Notes under the pieces: model-generated
Seen by the model: only the letters and a program-made list of their open reading frames with translations
Database searches by the model: none
Told to the model about the DNA's origin: nothing
Origin: JAIUNP01 sp020161975
GTDB lineage: Bacteria > Pseudomonadota > Alphaproteobacteria > Rhizobiales > Beijerinckiaceae
Direction of reading: 5' to 3'
NCBI GenBank assembly: GCA_036745275.1
Contig: DAIOGK010000009.1
Coordinates: 50,102-114,101 of the forward strand
DNA length: 64,000 bases
Shown: one piece after another, positions 7,880 to 15,516 of the stretch
How positions within the stretch are numbered: the first letter of the stretch is position 1
Layout: the number at the start of each line of letters is the position of its first letter
Translations under genes and position numbers: made by a program

Positions 7880-9205
7880 ATGTCCGGCTTTTCCCCAGCG
7901 ACGCCCTTTGGGGCGCGAACGGCTTCGCTTGGCCATCTGGCAACCAGGGACCTTGTTGCAACGGCGGCGCAGGCTGCACGGACGGCAGGCGCCAATGGCG
8001 CGGCCACGGTCAACAAATGGGCGGTTTTCCGGGCGCTGGCCGCTGCGGCGCGCCCGCTGGGCCTTGCCGACCGGACGCTGGCGCTGCTCAACGCCCTCCT
8101 CTCCTTCCATCCTGAAACCGCGATGACCCTGCCGGAGCCGGACGGGCCCTGCGCCGATCTTGTCGTCTATCCCTCGAACCGGGCGCTCTCGGCGCGGGCG
8201 CATGGCATGGCGGAAAAGACGATGCGCCGGCATCTGGCGGCGCTGGTCGAGGCGGGGCTGATCATCCGGCGCGACAGTCCGAACGGCAAACGCTATGCCC
8301 GCCGGGGCGAGGAGGCGGATACCGCCTTCGGTTTCGACCTTGGGCCTCTGGTGGCGCGGGCCGGCGAATTCGAAGCCCTGGCCGAGGCGGAACGGCTGCG
8401 CCAGCGCCAGGCGGCGCGCCTGCGCGAAACGGTGTCGCTGCTGCGGCGGGATGTGCTGAAGCTCGTCGCGCTCGGGCTGGAGACGGGGCGCGCCGGCCCC
8501 TGGGAGGATTACCGGCTGGCGCTGATGGGGCTCATGGTGCCGCTGCGCCGGCTGGGCGATGATTCTGCCCGGCTGGAAAGCCTGCGCGCGAGCCTCGATG
8601 CCTTGCGAACCGATGTGCTGGACTGCCTGTCACACAACACCGATGGACAAGAAATGACCGGCAATGCCGGCGATTCTGACCGGCACAAGACAAATTCAAA
8701 TCCACAAGCCAGTCAGATTCTTGAACCTGCTACCGAAAAAAGCAGGGGCGATGTCGCGGACGAGCTGTCTCCTGCTGCGGAGGAGCCGGCAGCAGGGGAG
8801 GCAGGCATCGCCCTGCCCTTGCCGCTGGTCCTCGACGCCTGCCCCGATCTTGCGGCTTATGCCGAAGGTGGGCAGATCACGACCTGGCGGGTGTTTGATG
8901 AAACGGTGCGGCTCATCCGCCCGATGCTGGGCATCAGCCCGGATGCCTGGCGCGATGCCGTGGCGGTTCTGGGGGAACGGGCCGCGCTGATCACCGTGGC
9001 GAGCATCCTGCAACGCTCCGAACATTCCTCTGAAGCGACGGCGACGGGGCAGGGGATCACGGTCAACGGTTCACCCGCGATCCGCTCGGCCGGCGGGTAT
9101 CTCAGGGCGCTGACCGAGCGGGCACGGGCCGGCGCTTTCAGCCTTGGCCCGGTGGTGATGGCGCTGACCGGCCAACGTCTGAAAGCGCGGCGGGCAGGCC
9201 GTTGA
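7880..9205 (+). CDS. repC: Replication initiator RepC
   Basis: Initiator protein of repABC replicons, 441 residues from the ATG at 7880. GAGG at 7871-7874 is its ribosome-binding site. The frame is open upstream to 7829 but lies there in the untranslated ctRNA region. RepC-N markers include TVNKWAVFRALAAAARPLGLADRTLALLNALLSF near residue 45 and YPSNRALSARAHGM, followed by a winged-helix. A locally A+T-rich, poorly conserved stretch (about 8640-8750) separates the N- and C-terminal domains; in this family oriV lies inside repC at such a region. The stop codon overlaps a parS-like palindrome. Confidence 0.94.
   Translation: MSGFSPATPFGARTASLGHLATRDLVATAAQAARTAGANGAATVNKWAVFRALAAAARPLGLADRTLALLNALLSFHPETAMTLPEPDGPCADLVVYPSNRALSARAHGMAEKTMRRHLAALVEAGLIIRRDSPNGKRYARRGEEADTAFGFDLGPLVARAGEFEALAEAERLRQRQAARLRETVSLLRRDVLKLVALGLETGRAGPWEDYRLALMGLMVPLRRLGDDSARLESLRASLDALRTDVLDCLSHNTDGQEMTGNAGDSDRHKTNSNPQASQILEPATEKSRGDVADELSPAAEEPAAGEAGIALPLPLVLDACPDLAAYAEGGQITTWRVFDETVRLIRPMLGISPDAWRDAVAVLGERAALITVASILQRSEHSSEATATGQGITVNGSPAIRSAGGYLRALTERARAGAFSLGPVVMALTGQRLKARRAGR
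8640..8750. other. Candidate oriV, A+T-rich stretch inside repC
   Basis: This stretch is clearly A+T-richer than the flanking coding sequence and encodes a low-complexity linker (many Asn, Ser, Thr, Gln). In characterised repABC replicons the origin lies within the repC coding sequence at an A+T-rich segment. The assignment rests on composition and position only. Confidence 0.45.
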
Positions 9206-9216
9206 CAGCTGTCAAT
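9201..9216. promoter_or_regulatory. parS partition site, right side of repABC
   Basis: GTTGACAGCTGTCAAT contains the perfect 14-bp palindrome TTGACAGCTGTCAA and fits the repABC parS consensus GTTNNCNGCNGNNAAC except for its last base. It overlaps the repC stop codon. The matching site at 5118-5133 has the same arms. A DnaA-box-like ATATCCACA follows at 9251-9259. Confidence 0.75.
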
Positions 9217-9318
9217 GGCGGAAGGCGCAGCGGCATCGCCTGCCGCCGGGATATCCACAACCAATCTGTCTCCGGCGTCGGGCCGCGGGGTTCCCCGGGG
9301 CGGTGCCAGGTGGCTGGT

Positions 9319-10263
9319 TCACACGGTCTGATGGGCGCGGAAGTCGAGGATGGCCTCGGTCCGTTCATCGCGCATTTTGGCCAGACGCGGCATGTCCTCC
9401 GGCGGATAGGCTTCGTTCACCAGCTTGCCGAGCGTCTTGATCGTCGCATCCGAGACAGGCGCGATGCCCATGCCCGCCGCAAGCTTGTTGAGGATGTGCT
9501 CGACGATGCCGGCGAGCCCGCCGGGGCCACCGCCGAAATGGCCGGCCAGCAGCGGGCCGACGCTCGCCCAGCGCGGGCCGAGCGAATTCAGCACGATCTG
9601 ATCCAGCGTCCTGATGTCGACAACGCCGGATTCAACGATCCGGATGGCCTCCATCACCAGCACGCATTGCAGGCGGTTGGCCACGAAGCCCGGCACGGCC
9701 CGCGTCAGCACGGCGGGCGCCTTGCCCAGATCGCGGTAGAACGTGACGGCCTTTTCGATGAGGGCGGGATCCACGTTGGGGCCGCCGCAGATTTCCACCA
9801 GCGGCAGCATGTGCGGCGGGTTGAACGGGTGCCCGATCAGCACGCGGCCCGGGTTCTTCATCTTCGCGCCGATTTTGTCCGGCGTGATGCCGGAACTCGA
9901 CGAGATCAGCAGGGCATCAGCGTCGGCGACAGCCTCGAGCTGTGCAAAGAGCTTTGATTTGAACCCGACATCTTCCGGGCCATTTTCCTGCACGGCCACG
10001 GCGCCTTTCACGGCCTCGTCGGTATCCGGGGTGACGGTCACATGCTTCATCAGGGCCTTGATGTCCGCAGCGCTGAACGAGGTTTGCGGAATTTCGGCGA
10101 TGGAGTTGGGAAGGTCCTCGAAGACCCGTTTGCCAGCTTCCGGATTGGGATCGGAGATTTTGACGGTGTAGCCACCGGCAACGAATGTTGCCGCCCACGA
10201 GCGCCCGATGACGCCCGCTCCGATGATGGCGACCGTGCCCTTGTTTGCAATGGAATGAGCCAT
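9319..10263 (-). CDS. 3-hydroxyacyl-CoA dehydrogenase-family NAD-dependent dehydrogenase (lambda-crystallin / gulonate-dehydrogenase type)
   Basis: Predicted NAD-dependent oxidoreductase acting on a beta-hydroxy acid, 314 residues. The start at 10263 is set by a strong GAGGAGA ribosome-binding site; a longer open frame to 10293 lacks one. The N-terminal Rossmann motif is GTVAIIGAGVIGRSWAATF. The active-site segment is ILIGHPFNPPHMLPLVE near residue 140, with ISSSSGITP before it. The C-terminal dimerisation domain contains GFVANRLQCVLVMEA. It is shorter than fatty-acid-oxidation enzymes and has no hydratase domain, so it resembles L-gulonate 3-dehydrogenase or carnitine dehydrogenase more than FadB. 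It lies downstream of the beta-propeller gene, probably in one operon that diverges from suyAB. The substrate is unknown; a sulfonated hydroxy acid is only an inference from context. Confidence 0.75.
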   Translation of the reverse strand: MAHSIANKGTVAIIGAGVIGRSWAATFVAGGYTVKISDPNPEAGKRVFEDLPNSIAEIPQTSFSAADIKALMKHVTVTPDTDEAVKGAVAVQENGPEDVGFKSKLFAQLEAVADADALLISSSSGITPDKIGAKMKNPGRVLIGHPFNPPHMLPLVEICGGPNVDPALIEKAVTFYRDLGKAPAVLTRAVPGFVANRLQCVLVMEAIRIVESGVVDIRTLDQIVLNSLGPRWASVGPLLAGHFGGGPGGLAGIVEHILNKLAAGMGIAPVSDATIKTLGKLVNEAYPPEDMPRLAKMRDERTEAILDFRAHQTV

Positions 10264-10339
10264 AATGCGTCTCCTCATGAATGGTTGACCCATGCGACCG
10301 GAGCGTGCTGACCGTGTGAAAGCCTGGTGGTGCAGGGGC

Positions 10340-11242
10340 CTAGAGCCGGGCGATGCCGGTCAGCCCGTCGAATTTGGCAATCGACCGGACGGTGCCGGTC
10401 GTCAGATCGGCAAGGAACAGGTCCCCGGTCAGCGAGGTGATGTAGGCCTGGTTGCGCTCCGGCACGAGCACGGAGGCAATCGCCTCTCCGACGCCGGCGA
10501 CCACGACCTCGTAATCCCGGGCAACGGCGCCGTCGGCAAGAAGCCTGGCCCGGCACAGGGAATTGCCGCCCTTGAGGTTGCCGCGGTCGGTCCAGTAGAG
10601 ATAGCCGTGCTCGAAATCGAGTTCGAGATCGATCGGCTCGGGCAGGCCGCTGAACAGCCGCTCGACATCGCCGCGCCGCTCGGGCGTCCCGCCCTCCGGC
10701 ATATCATAGGAGGCGCGGTGGATGCTGCCCTGGCCGGCGTCCGTCTCGCCCTTCTGGGTCCAGTAGAACTGACGCCGCTTCGGATCGACGGCGATGCCGA
10801 CGCACCACCGTGCCGCGTCCTTTTCATCCTCCGGCACATGGCCGGACCGGTACAGCGCTTCCATGTCCGAACCGTCGAGGTTGGCGCGCCAGACGGTCAT
10901 GCCTTCCCGGTCGCACCAGTAGATCTTGCCGCCTTCGAGATCGGCGGTCATCTGCTTGGGCGTTCTCGACTTGCCCTTGGGAATGATGTTGACGACATTC
11001 GAGCCGTCGAGGTCCATCCGCCAGATCGAACCATCCTGACCATAGGCGGTGCCGGTGGCCTGATCGACCGTCCCCATCATCGTCACATAGATATGATGTT
11101 TTGCCCGGTCGATGAAAACGCCATCCGGCGCGCTTGAAAGGCCTTGCTTCAAAGTATTGATTTTGCGACCGTTCTGATCGCAGACGATAACGCGCCCGCT
11201 GACGAGATCCAGGACGATAAATTCAATGATGACATCAGACAT
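10340..11242 (-). CDS. Cytoplasmic YWTD-type beta-propeller protein (SMP-30/LRE-like)
   Basis: A 300-residue repeat protein built of LDL-receptor-YWTD-like units. GGKIYWCDREGMTVWRANLDGS, RQFYWTQKG and GYLYWTDRGN recur at 40-50-residue spacing, giving a six-bladed propeller. There is no signal peptide. The start at 11242 is chosen over 11254 because GGAGG lies about 8 bp upstream of it. Related proteins are often annotated as SMP-30/gluconolactonase, so a lactonase is possible, but I see no assigned metal ligands. The gene is the first of a minus-strand pair with the dehydrogenase at 9319-10263. It diverges from suyAB across a region carrying the 19-bp operator, so co-regulation with sulfonate catabolism is likely. 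Confidence 0.65.
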   Translation of the reverse strand: MSDVIIEFIVLDLVSGRVIVCDQNGRKINTLKQGLSSAPDGVFIDRAKHHIYVTMMGTVDQATGTAYGQDGSIWRMDLDGSNVVNIIPKGKSRTPKQMTADLEGGKIYWCDREGMTVWRANLDGSDMEALYRSGHVPEDEKDAARWCVGIAVDPKRRQFYWTQKGETDAGQGSIHRASYDMPEGGTPERRGDVERLFSGLPEPIDLELDFEHGYLYWTDRGNLKGGNSLCRARLLADGAVARDYEVVVAGVGEAIASVLVPERNQAYITSLTGDLFLADLTTGTVRSIAKFDGLTGIARL

Positions 11243-11669
11243 GACAACCTCCATGGAAGCTAAACATTATTTTGAAGAATTCGTTCCGGCCTGGGCATAA
11301 AGATTTTACTGGTCGAGATCTGTGCTGAAATCGGAGCCGATGCGCATCGCGACTTTTAAATATTATGAGAACATGCGTCTTGAGTGCGCCACTGCACAGC
11401 AGAACCCACGCTGCGCCAGACCAGTGGAGGGCGTCTTTCCACGATGCCTGGCCTTGCCGCACAGGCAACGCCGGGGCAGGGGCGGGGTGCTGATGAGAGG
11501 ATGGTCCGGAGGCGCTTTTGCCGGGTCATCGGCGCGAAAAACGGTTTGACAAGGCTTGGGGTCTTGTATCTTATATAAGAGATAGACCACAGAACCACTT
11601 CATCCCGGCCGTGAGGTTTCCACCGTCAGGCCGGCGATCACCGAAATGAAAGGGAAGGGGAGAGCCGCC
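11243..11669. other. Divergent intergenic region between the propeller gene and suyA
   Basis: A 427-bp stretch without a gene I can support. Its right third holds a TTGACA (11546-11551) with the 19-bp operator over the likely -10 region and the suyA leader. The left part contains an A+T-rich patch (about 11355-11370), plausibly the minus-strand promoter. Short open frames here have no ribosome-binding site and no family resemblance. Confidence 0.6.
11562..11580. promoter_or_regulatory. 19-bp operator, copy 1 (suyABZ promoter)
   Basis: TCTTGTA-TCTTA-TATAAGA matches TCTTRTA-N5-TAYAAGA. A TTGACA at 11546-11551 lies 10 bp to its left, so the operator covers the -10 region of a promoter reading into suyA. 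A repressor bound here would block transcription, as expected for a HutC-type GntR protein. Confidence 0.75.
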
Positions 11670-11957
11670 ATGTCGCAGCCGCATCTGCTCGTGCATGAAC
11701 TCAAGGACAGCGTGGGTGTTGTCGTCGTCGAGAACCTGAAAGCCGGCACCGACATGCTGGCCGTCGTCACGCATGACAATTCCTCGTTCCGCATCACCGC
11801 CAAGGCTGACATTCCGATCGGCCACAAGGTGGCGCTGAAGGACATCGCCAAGGGCGACACCATCTGGAAGTACGGACAGGACATCGGCATCGCCAAGGCG
11901 GCGATCGGCAAGGGCGAGCATCTGCACGTTCACAACGTCAAGACCAAGCGCTGGTGA
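11670..11957 (+). CDS. suyA: (2R)-sulfolactate sulfo-lyase, alpha (small) subunit
   Basis: Small subunit of the enzyme that cleaves (R)-3-sulfolactate to pyruvate and sulfite. It is a 95-residue SAF-domain protein of the UxaA/altronate-dehydratase N-terminal family. The ATG at 11670 follows AGGGGAGAG and is preferred over the ATG at 11646, which has no such site. SVGVVVVENLKAG, PIGHKVALKDIAKGD and YGQDIGIA are the family segments. SuyA and SuyB are separate polypeptides, unlike fused altronate dehydratases. The large-subunit gene follows after 81 bp and a YeiH-type exporter after that, the arrangement known for suyAB-suyZ. Confidence 0.85.
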   Translation: MSQPHLLVHELKDSVGVVVVENLKAGTDMLAVVTHDNSSFRITAKADIPIGHKVALKDIAKGDTIWKYGQDIGIAKAAIGKGEHLHVHNVKTKRW

Positions 11958-12038
11958 TGGCGGGCGCGGGCCCTGTGCCCCGCGCTCCCCGCCGGCTCCG
12001 TTGAACACAGCAAACGATTGAAATTCCGGGAGGTTCCC

Positions 12039-13331
12039 ATGGCCAGTGCGCCGATCGTCGCCAATTTCGCCAGCCTGAAGGGCAAGCTGAAGTCTGTGCG
12101 TGGACGCAAGAATGAAATGCCCGCCATCAAGGTGCCGGTCGCTCCCCGGCGCGGGGCGGCCAGGAGCAACGATTCCTTCTTTGGCTGGCGCCGCGAGAAT
12201 GGCCGCGTCGGCGTGCGCAACCTCGTGGTGACCCTGCCGCTCGACGATCTGTCGAATGCCGCCTGCGAGGCCGTTGCCAACAACGTCAAGGGTGTGCAGG
12301 CGCTGCCCCACGCCTATGGCCGGTTGCAGTTCGGCGCCGACCTCGACCTGCATTTCCGCACCATCATCGGCATCGGTTCCAATCCGAACGTTGCCGCGGT
12401 CGTGGTGATCGGCATCGAGGATGCCTGGACCAAGATCGTGGTCGAGGGCATCGCCAAGACCGGCAAGCCGGTGGTCGGCTTCGGCATCGAGGGCCATGGC
12501 GACATCGCGGTGATCGCCAAGGCGTCCTATGTCGCCAAGGAATTCGTTCAGTGGTCGAGCGAGCTTCAGCGCGAGAAGTGCCCGATCTCGGACCTCTGGG
12601 TGTCAACCAAGTGCGGCGAGAGCGACACGACGACGGGCCTGTCCTCCTGCCCCACCGTCGGCAACATGTATGACAAGCTGATCCCCAAGGGCATCTACGG
12701 GGTGTTTGGCGAAACCTCGGAGATCACCGGCGCCGAGCATCTCTGCAAGGCGCGCGCCGCGACCCCGGAGATTGGCGAGCGCTGGTTCAAGATGTGGAAG
12801 GCGTATCAGGATGAGGTGATCGAGGCGCACAAGACCTCGGACCTGTCCGACAGCCAGCCGACCAAGGGCAACATCGCCGGCGGCCTGACGACCATCGAGG
12901 AAAAGGCGCTCGGCAACCTTGAGAAGATCGGTCGCGATTGCAAGTACATCGACATCCTGGAGCCGGCGGAAACACCGGCCAAGGGGCCGGGGCTGTACTT
13001 CATGGATTCGTCGTCCGCCGCGGCCGAATGCGTGACGCTGATGGCGGCCGGCGGCTATGTCGTCCACACCTTCCCCACCGGGCAGGGCAATGTCATCGGT
13101 AACCCCATCGTTCCCGTGATCAAGATCACCGGCAACCCCAAGACGATGCGCACCATGCCCGAGCATATCGATTGCGATGTCTCCGGCATCCTGAGGCGCG
13201 ACCTGACGATTCCGGACGCCGGCGACGTGCTGATCGACATGATCGTGCGCACCGCCAACGGACGCCTGACGGCGGCAGAGGCGCTTGGCCATCGCGAATT
13301 CTCGATGACCAAGCTTTATCGTTCGGCGTGA
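12039..13331 (+). CDS. suyB: (2R)-sulfolactate sulfo-lyase, beta (large) subunit
   Basis: Large subunit of sulfolactate sulfo-lyase (UxaA/GarD C-terminal fold, metal-dependent), 430 residues. The start at 12039 is set by GGGAGG about 7 bp upstream. Family segments are WRRENGRVGVRNLVVTLPLDD near residue 55, the cysteine-containing SDTTTGLSSCPTVGN near residue 200, and the C-terminal TGQGNVIGNPIVPVIKITGNP. Galactarate and altronate dehydratases share the fold. The adjacency to suyA and to a sulfite exporter, and the shared operator with sulfolactate dehydrogenase genes, favour the sulfo-lyase. The sulfite formed must be exported or oxidised; no sulfite dehydrogenase is in the window. Confidence 0.85.
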   Translation: MASAPIVANFASLKGKLKSVRGRKNEMPAIKVPVAPRRGAARSNDSFFGWRRENGRVGVRNLVVTLPLDDLSNAACEAVANNVKGVQALPHAYGRLQFGADLDLHFRTIIGIGSNPNVAAVVVIGIEDAWTKIVVEGIAKTGKPVVGFGIEGHGDIAVIAKASYVAKEFVQWSSELQREKCPISDLWVSTKCGESDTTTGLSSCPTVGNMYDKLIPKGIYGVFGETSEITGAEHLCKARAATPEIGERWFKMWKAYQDEVIEAHKTSDLSDSQPTKGNIAGGLTTIEEKALGNLEKIGRDCKYIDILEPAETPAKGPGLYFMDSSSAAAECVTLMAAGGYVVHTFPTGQGNVIGNPIVPVIKITGNPKTMRTMPEHIDCDVSGILRRDLTIPDAGDVLIDMIVRTANGRLTAAEALGHREFSMTKLYRSA

Positions 13332-13338
13332 GGCTGTC

Positions 13339-14385
13339 GTGGCAGAGCGTGCAGGGGTGCCGAGGCTGTTCGGCGGTCGGTTGCCGGGCCTTGCGCTCTG
13401 CCTTGCCATTGCACTGGGGGCGGCGCTTGCCAGCCCGGTCCTGAAGTCGGCGACCGGCGGCTATACCCTGCCGCCGATCGTGCTGGCGCTGTTGGCGGGC
13501 ATGGTGCTCAACATGTGCGCCGATGATCTGCGCTTTGCGCCGGGCATCGAATACGCAGTGAAGACGCTGCTGCGCTATGCCATCGCGCTGCTCGGGTTCA
13601 AGATCGCCTTCAGCGACATTCTGGCGCTCGGGCCGGGGGTTGCCTGGCTCGTGATCCTGGCAATGACGGTCACGGTCGTTGCCGGCGTCCGGTTTGCGCA
13701 GTTCCTCGACCGGCTGCCGGGCTTCGGGGCGCTGGCCGGGGCGGCCTGCGCGGTCTGCGGCGCCTCGGCGACCCTGGCCACGGCCACCGTGGTGCCGGAC
13801 TATCCGCAGAAGCGGGCGGATATCGCCTTCTCCGTGGTGATGGCCAATGGCGTTTCCACGCTGGTGATGTTCGCCTATCCCGCGCTGGCGGCGCTGATCG
13901 GCTTCAACGACCGGCAGACGGGCATTCTGCTTGGTCTGACCATCCACGATATGGCGCAGGTGGTGGGCGCGGGCTACGCGGTGTCGGAAACGGCGGGCAA
14001 CACGGCGGTCATCGTCAAGCTGTTCCGCATCATGTTGCTGTTGCCGGTCGTCATGGGGATCGGCCTGTGGCTGAAACGGCTTCAGCCGGTCCCCGGCGAG
14101 GTCAAGGCATCCGTGCCGGCCCCGCTCTTTGCGCTCGCCTTCATCCTCTTTGCCGCGCTCAACTCCATCCTGCCGTCCACCGCGCTGGCGGGCGCCTATG
14201 CGCCGTTGCGCGACCTTGCCGTCGAGGCTTCGAACGCGGGCCTGCTGGTGGCGATGGCCGCGCTCGGCCTTGGCACCTCACTACGCGCGCTGTTCAGCGT
14301 CGGCTTTGGCCATGTGGCGGTGTTTTCCGGTGCCACGCTGGCCATTCTGTTCATCGGCATTGCCGGGGTGCGGCTGCTGGGCTGA
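13339..14385 (+). CDS. suyZ: YeiH-family putative sulfite exporter
   Basis: Integral inner-membrane protein, 348 residues with about ten hydrophobic helices, of the UPF0324/YeiH family. GGYTLPPIVLALLAGMVLN, the LLRYAIALLGFKI segment and CAVCGASATLATATV are characteristic. It starts with GTG 7 bp after suyB, so it is co-transcribed. In sulfolactate degraders a YeiH-type protein encoded beside suyAB (SuyZ) is proposed to export sulfite released by the lyase. Export has not been proven biochemically for most members, so the substrate is inferred from context. Confidence 0.8.
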   Translation: MAERAGVPRLFGGRLPGLALCLAIALGAALASPVLKSATGGYTLPPIVLALLAGMVLNMCADDLRFAPGIEYAVKTLLRYAIALLGFKIAFSDILALGPGVAWLVILAMTVTVVAGVRFAQFLDRLPGFGALAGAACAVCGASATLATATVVPDYPQKRADIAFSVVMANGVSTLVMFAYPALAALIGFNDRQTGILLGLTIHDMAQVVGAGYAVSETAGNTAVIVKLFRIMLLLPVVMGIGLWLKRLQPVPGEVKASVPAPLFALAFILFAALNSILPSTALAGAYAPLRDLAVEASNAGLLVAMAALGLGTSLRALFSVGFGHVAVFSGATLAILFIGIAGVRLLG

Positions 14386-14403
14386 TCCCGGCCGGACCGC
14401 CCC

Positions 14404-15516
14404 TTAACCGAGGCGCACCGCTTCGCCGGTTCGCGCCGACCGCTCCGCCGCCAGCCCGATGCGGACGGCGGCGATGCCGTCGGCGAGGGTGACATCCACG
14501 GGCTTGCCCTCCAGCATCGCGGCGCGAAACCCGAGGTGCTGATAAAAGGTCGAGCCGTGATGATCGCCCGCCCGGAGCACCGCATGATCAACCGCGACCG
14601 GCCGGCGCACCGGCCCTTTCGGCGCGCGCGGGGAGACGATGACCTCGCTTTCGCGCTCCTCGCCGCCCGGCCAGAAGCGGGCAGGGCCGGGGATCTTCGC
14701 CTCGATCCGCGCGATGTCGCCGGTGGCGGCGATCTCCTCCTGGAAATAGGCCCCCTCGGCGAACATGCACAGATCGAGCGACGCGCGCAGCCCGCCGGCG
14801 AAATCGACGATGACGAAGGCATTGTCGAGAATGTCCGGCACGCGCCCGTCATAGCGCTCGGCGCGGTGGTTCACATCCGCTGCGCCGGACGCGTAGACGC
14901 GCACGGCCTCGCGCCCCGTGACCAGCCGCATGAGATCAAAGAAGTGGCAGCATTTTTCAACCAGCGTGCCGCCGGTTCGCTCCGAAAAGCGGTTCCAGTC
15001 CCCCACCTTTTCGAGGAAGGGAAAGCGATGCTCGCGGATGGCGAACATCCTGAGCGCGCCGATCTCGCCGGCGGCAACGGCGCGGCGCAGTTCGGCCACC
15101 GGCGGCATGTAGCGGTATTCCATCGCCACCCAGATCGGGGCGCGATGCGCCTTCGCCAGCGTTTCCAGCCGCTGGCAATCCGCCTCGCTGGTTGCGACGG
15201 GCTTTTCAACGAGAATGCCGAGTTCGGGCGCGAGGCGGACGATATCGGCCAGAATGCCGACATGCGTATCGTTGGGGCTGGCGATGACGAGGCAATCGAC
15301 CAGGCCGCTGGTCAAAAGCGCGCGATAGTCGGAAAAGCTCTGCGGGATCTGGCCAAGATGCCGCTCGACCTCGGCGACCGACAGGGCGACCTGTTCGGGC
15401 GAGGGGTCAGAGATGGCGGTGATCACGGACCCCTCGATCAGGCCGAGATTCCGGATGTGTTCGCGGCCCATCATGCCGGCGCCGATCAGGCCATAGCGCA
15501 GCGGTTTGGCGGTCAT
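14404..15516 (-). CDS. Gfo/Idh/MocA-family enzyme, candidate NAD-dependent sulfoquinovosidase (GH188-like)
   Basis: A 370-residue two-domain protein with an N-terminal Rossmann fold (YGLIGAGMMGREHI), the catalytic-lysine motif LVEKPVATS near residue 100, and EYRYMPPVAELR. A C-terminal alpha/beta domain contains GGTLVEKCCHFFDLMR. It is the last gene of a minus-strand operon kinase-aldolase-isomerase-this gene, with a 4-bp overlap. A recently recognised glycosidase family (GH188, SqgA) has this fold and uses NAD transiently to hydrolyse sulfoquinovosyl glycosides. No GH31 sulfoquinovosidase occurs in the cluster, so this is the best candidate for that step. A plain sugar dehydrogenase remains possible. 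Confidence 0.7.
   Translation of the reverse strand: MTAKPLRYGLIGAGMMGREHIRNLGLIEGSVITAISDPSPEQVALSVAEVERHLGQIPQSFSDYRALLTSGLVDCLVIASPNDTHVGILADIVRLAPELGILVEKPVATSEADCQRLETLAKAHRAPIWVAMEYRYMPPVAELRRAVAAGEIGALRMFAIREHRFPFLEKVGDWNRFSERTGGTLVEKCCHFFDLMRLVTGREAVRVYASGAADVNHRAERYDGRVPDILDNAFVIVDFAGGLRASLDLCMFAEGAYFQEEIAATGDIARIEAKIPGPARFWPGGEERESEVIVSPRAPKGPVRRPVAVDHAVLRAGDHHGSTFYQHLGFRAAMLEGKPVDVTLADGIAAVRIGLAAERSARTGEAVRLG

Noticed and set aside
9282..9299. G+C-rich inverted repeat after repC as a terminator
   Set aside because: The loop would be only two bases and no T-run follows on either strand.
11322..11549. A 75-codon plus-strand frame in the suyA upstream region
   Set aside because: No ribosome-binding site or family resemblance, and it runs into the suyA promoter.
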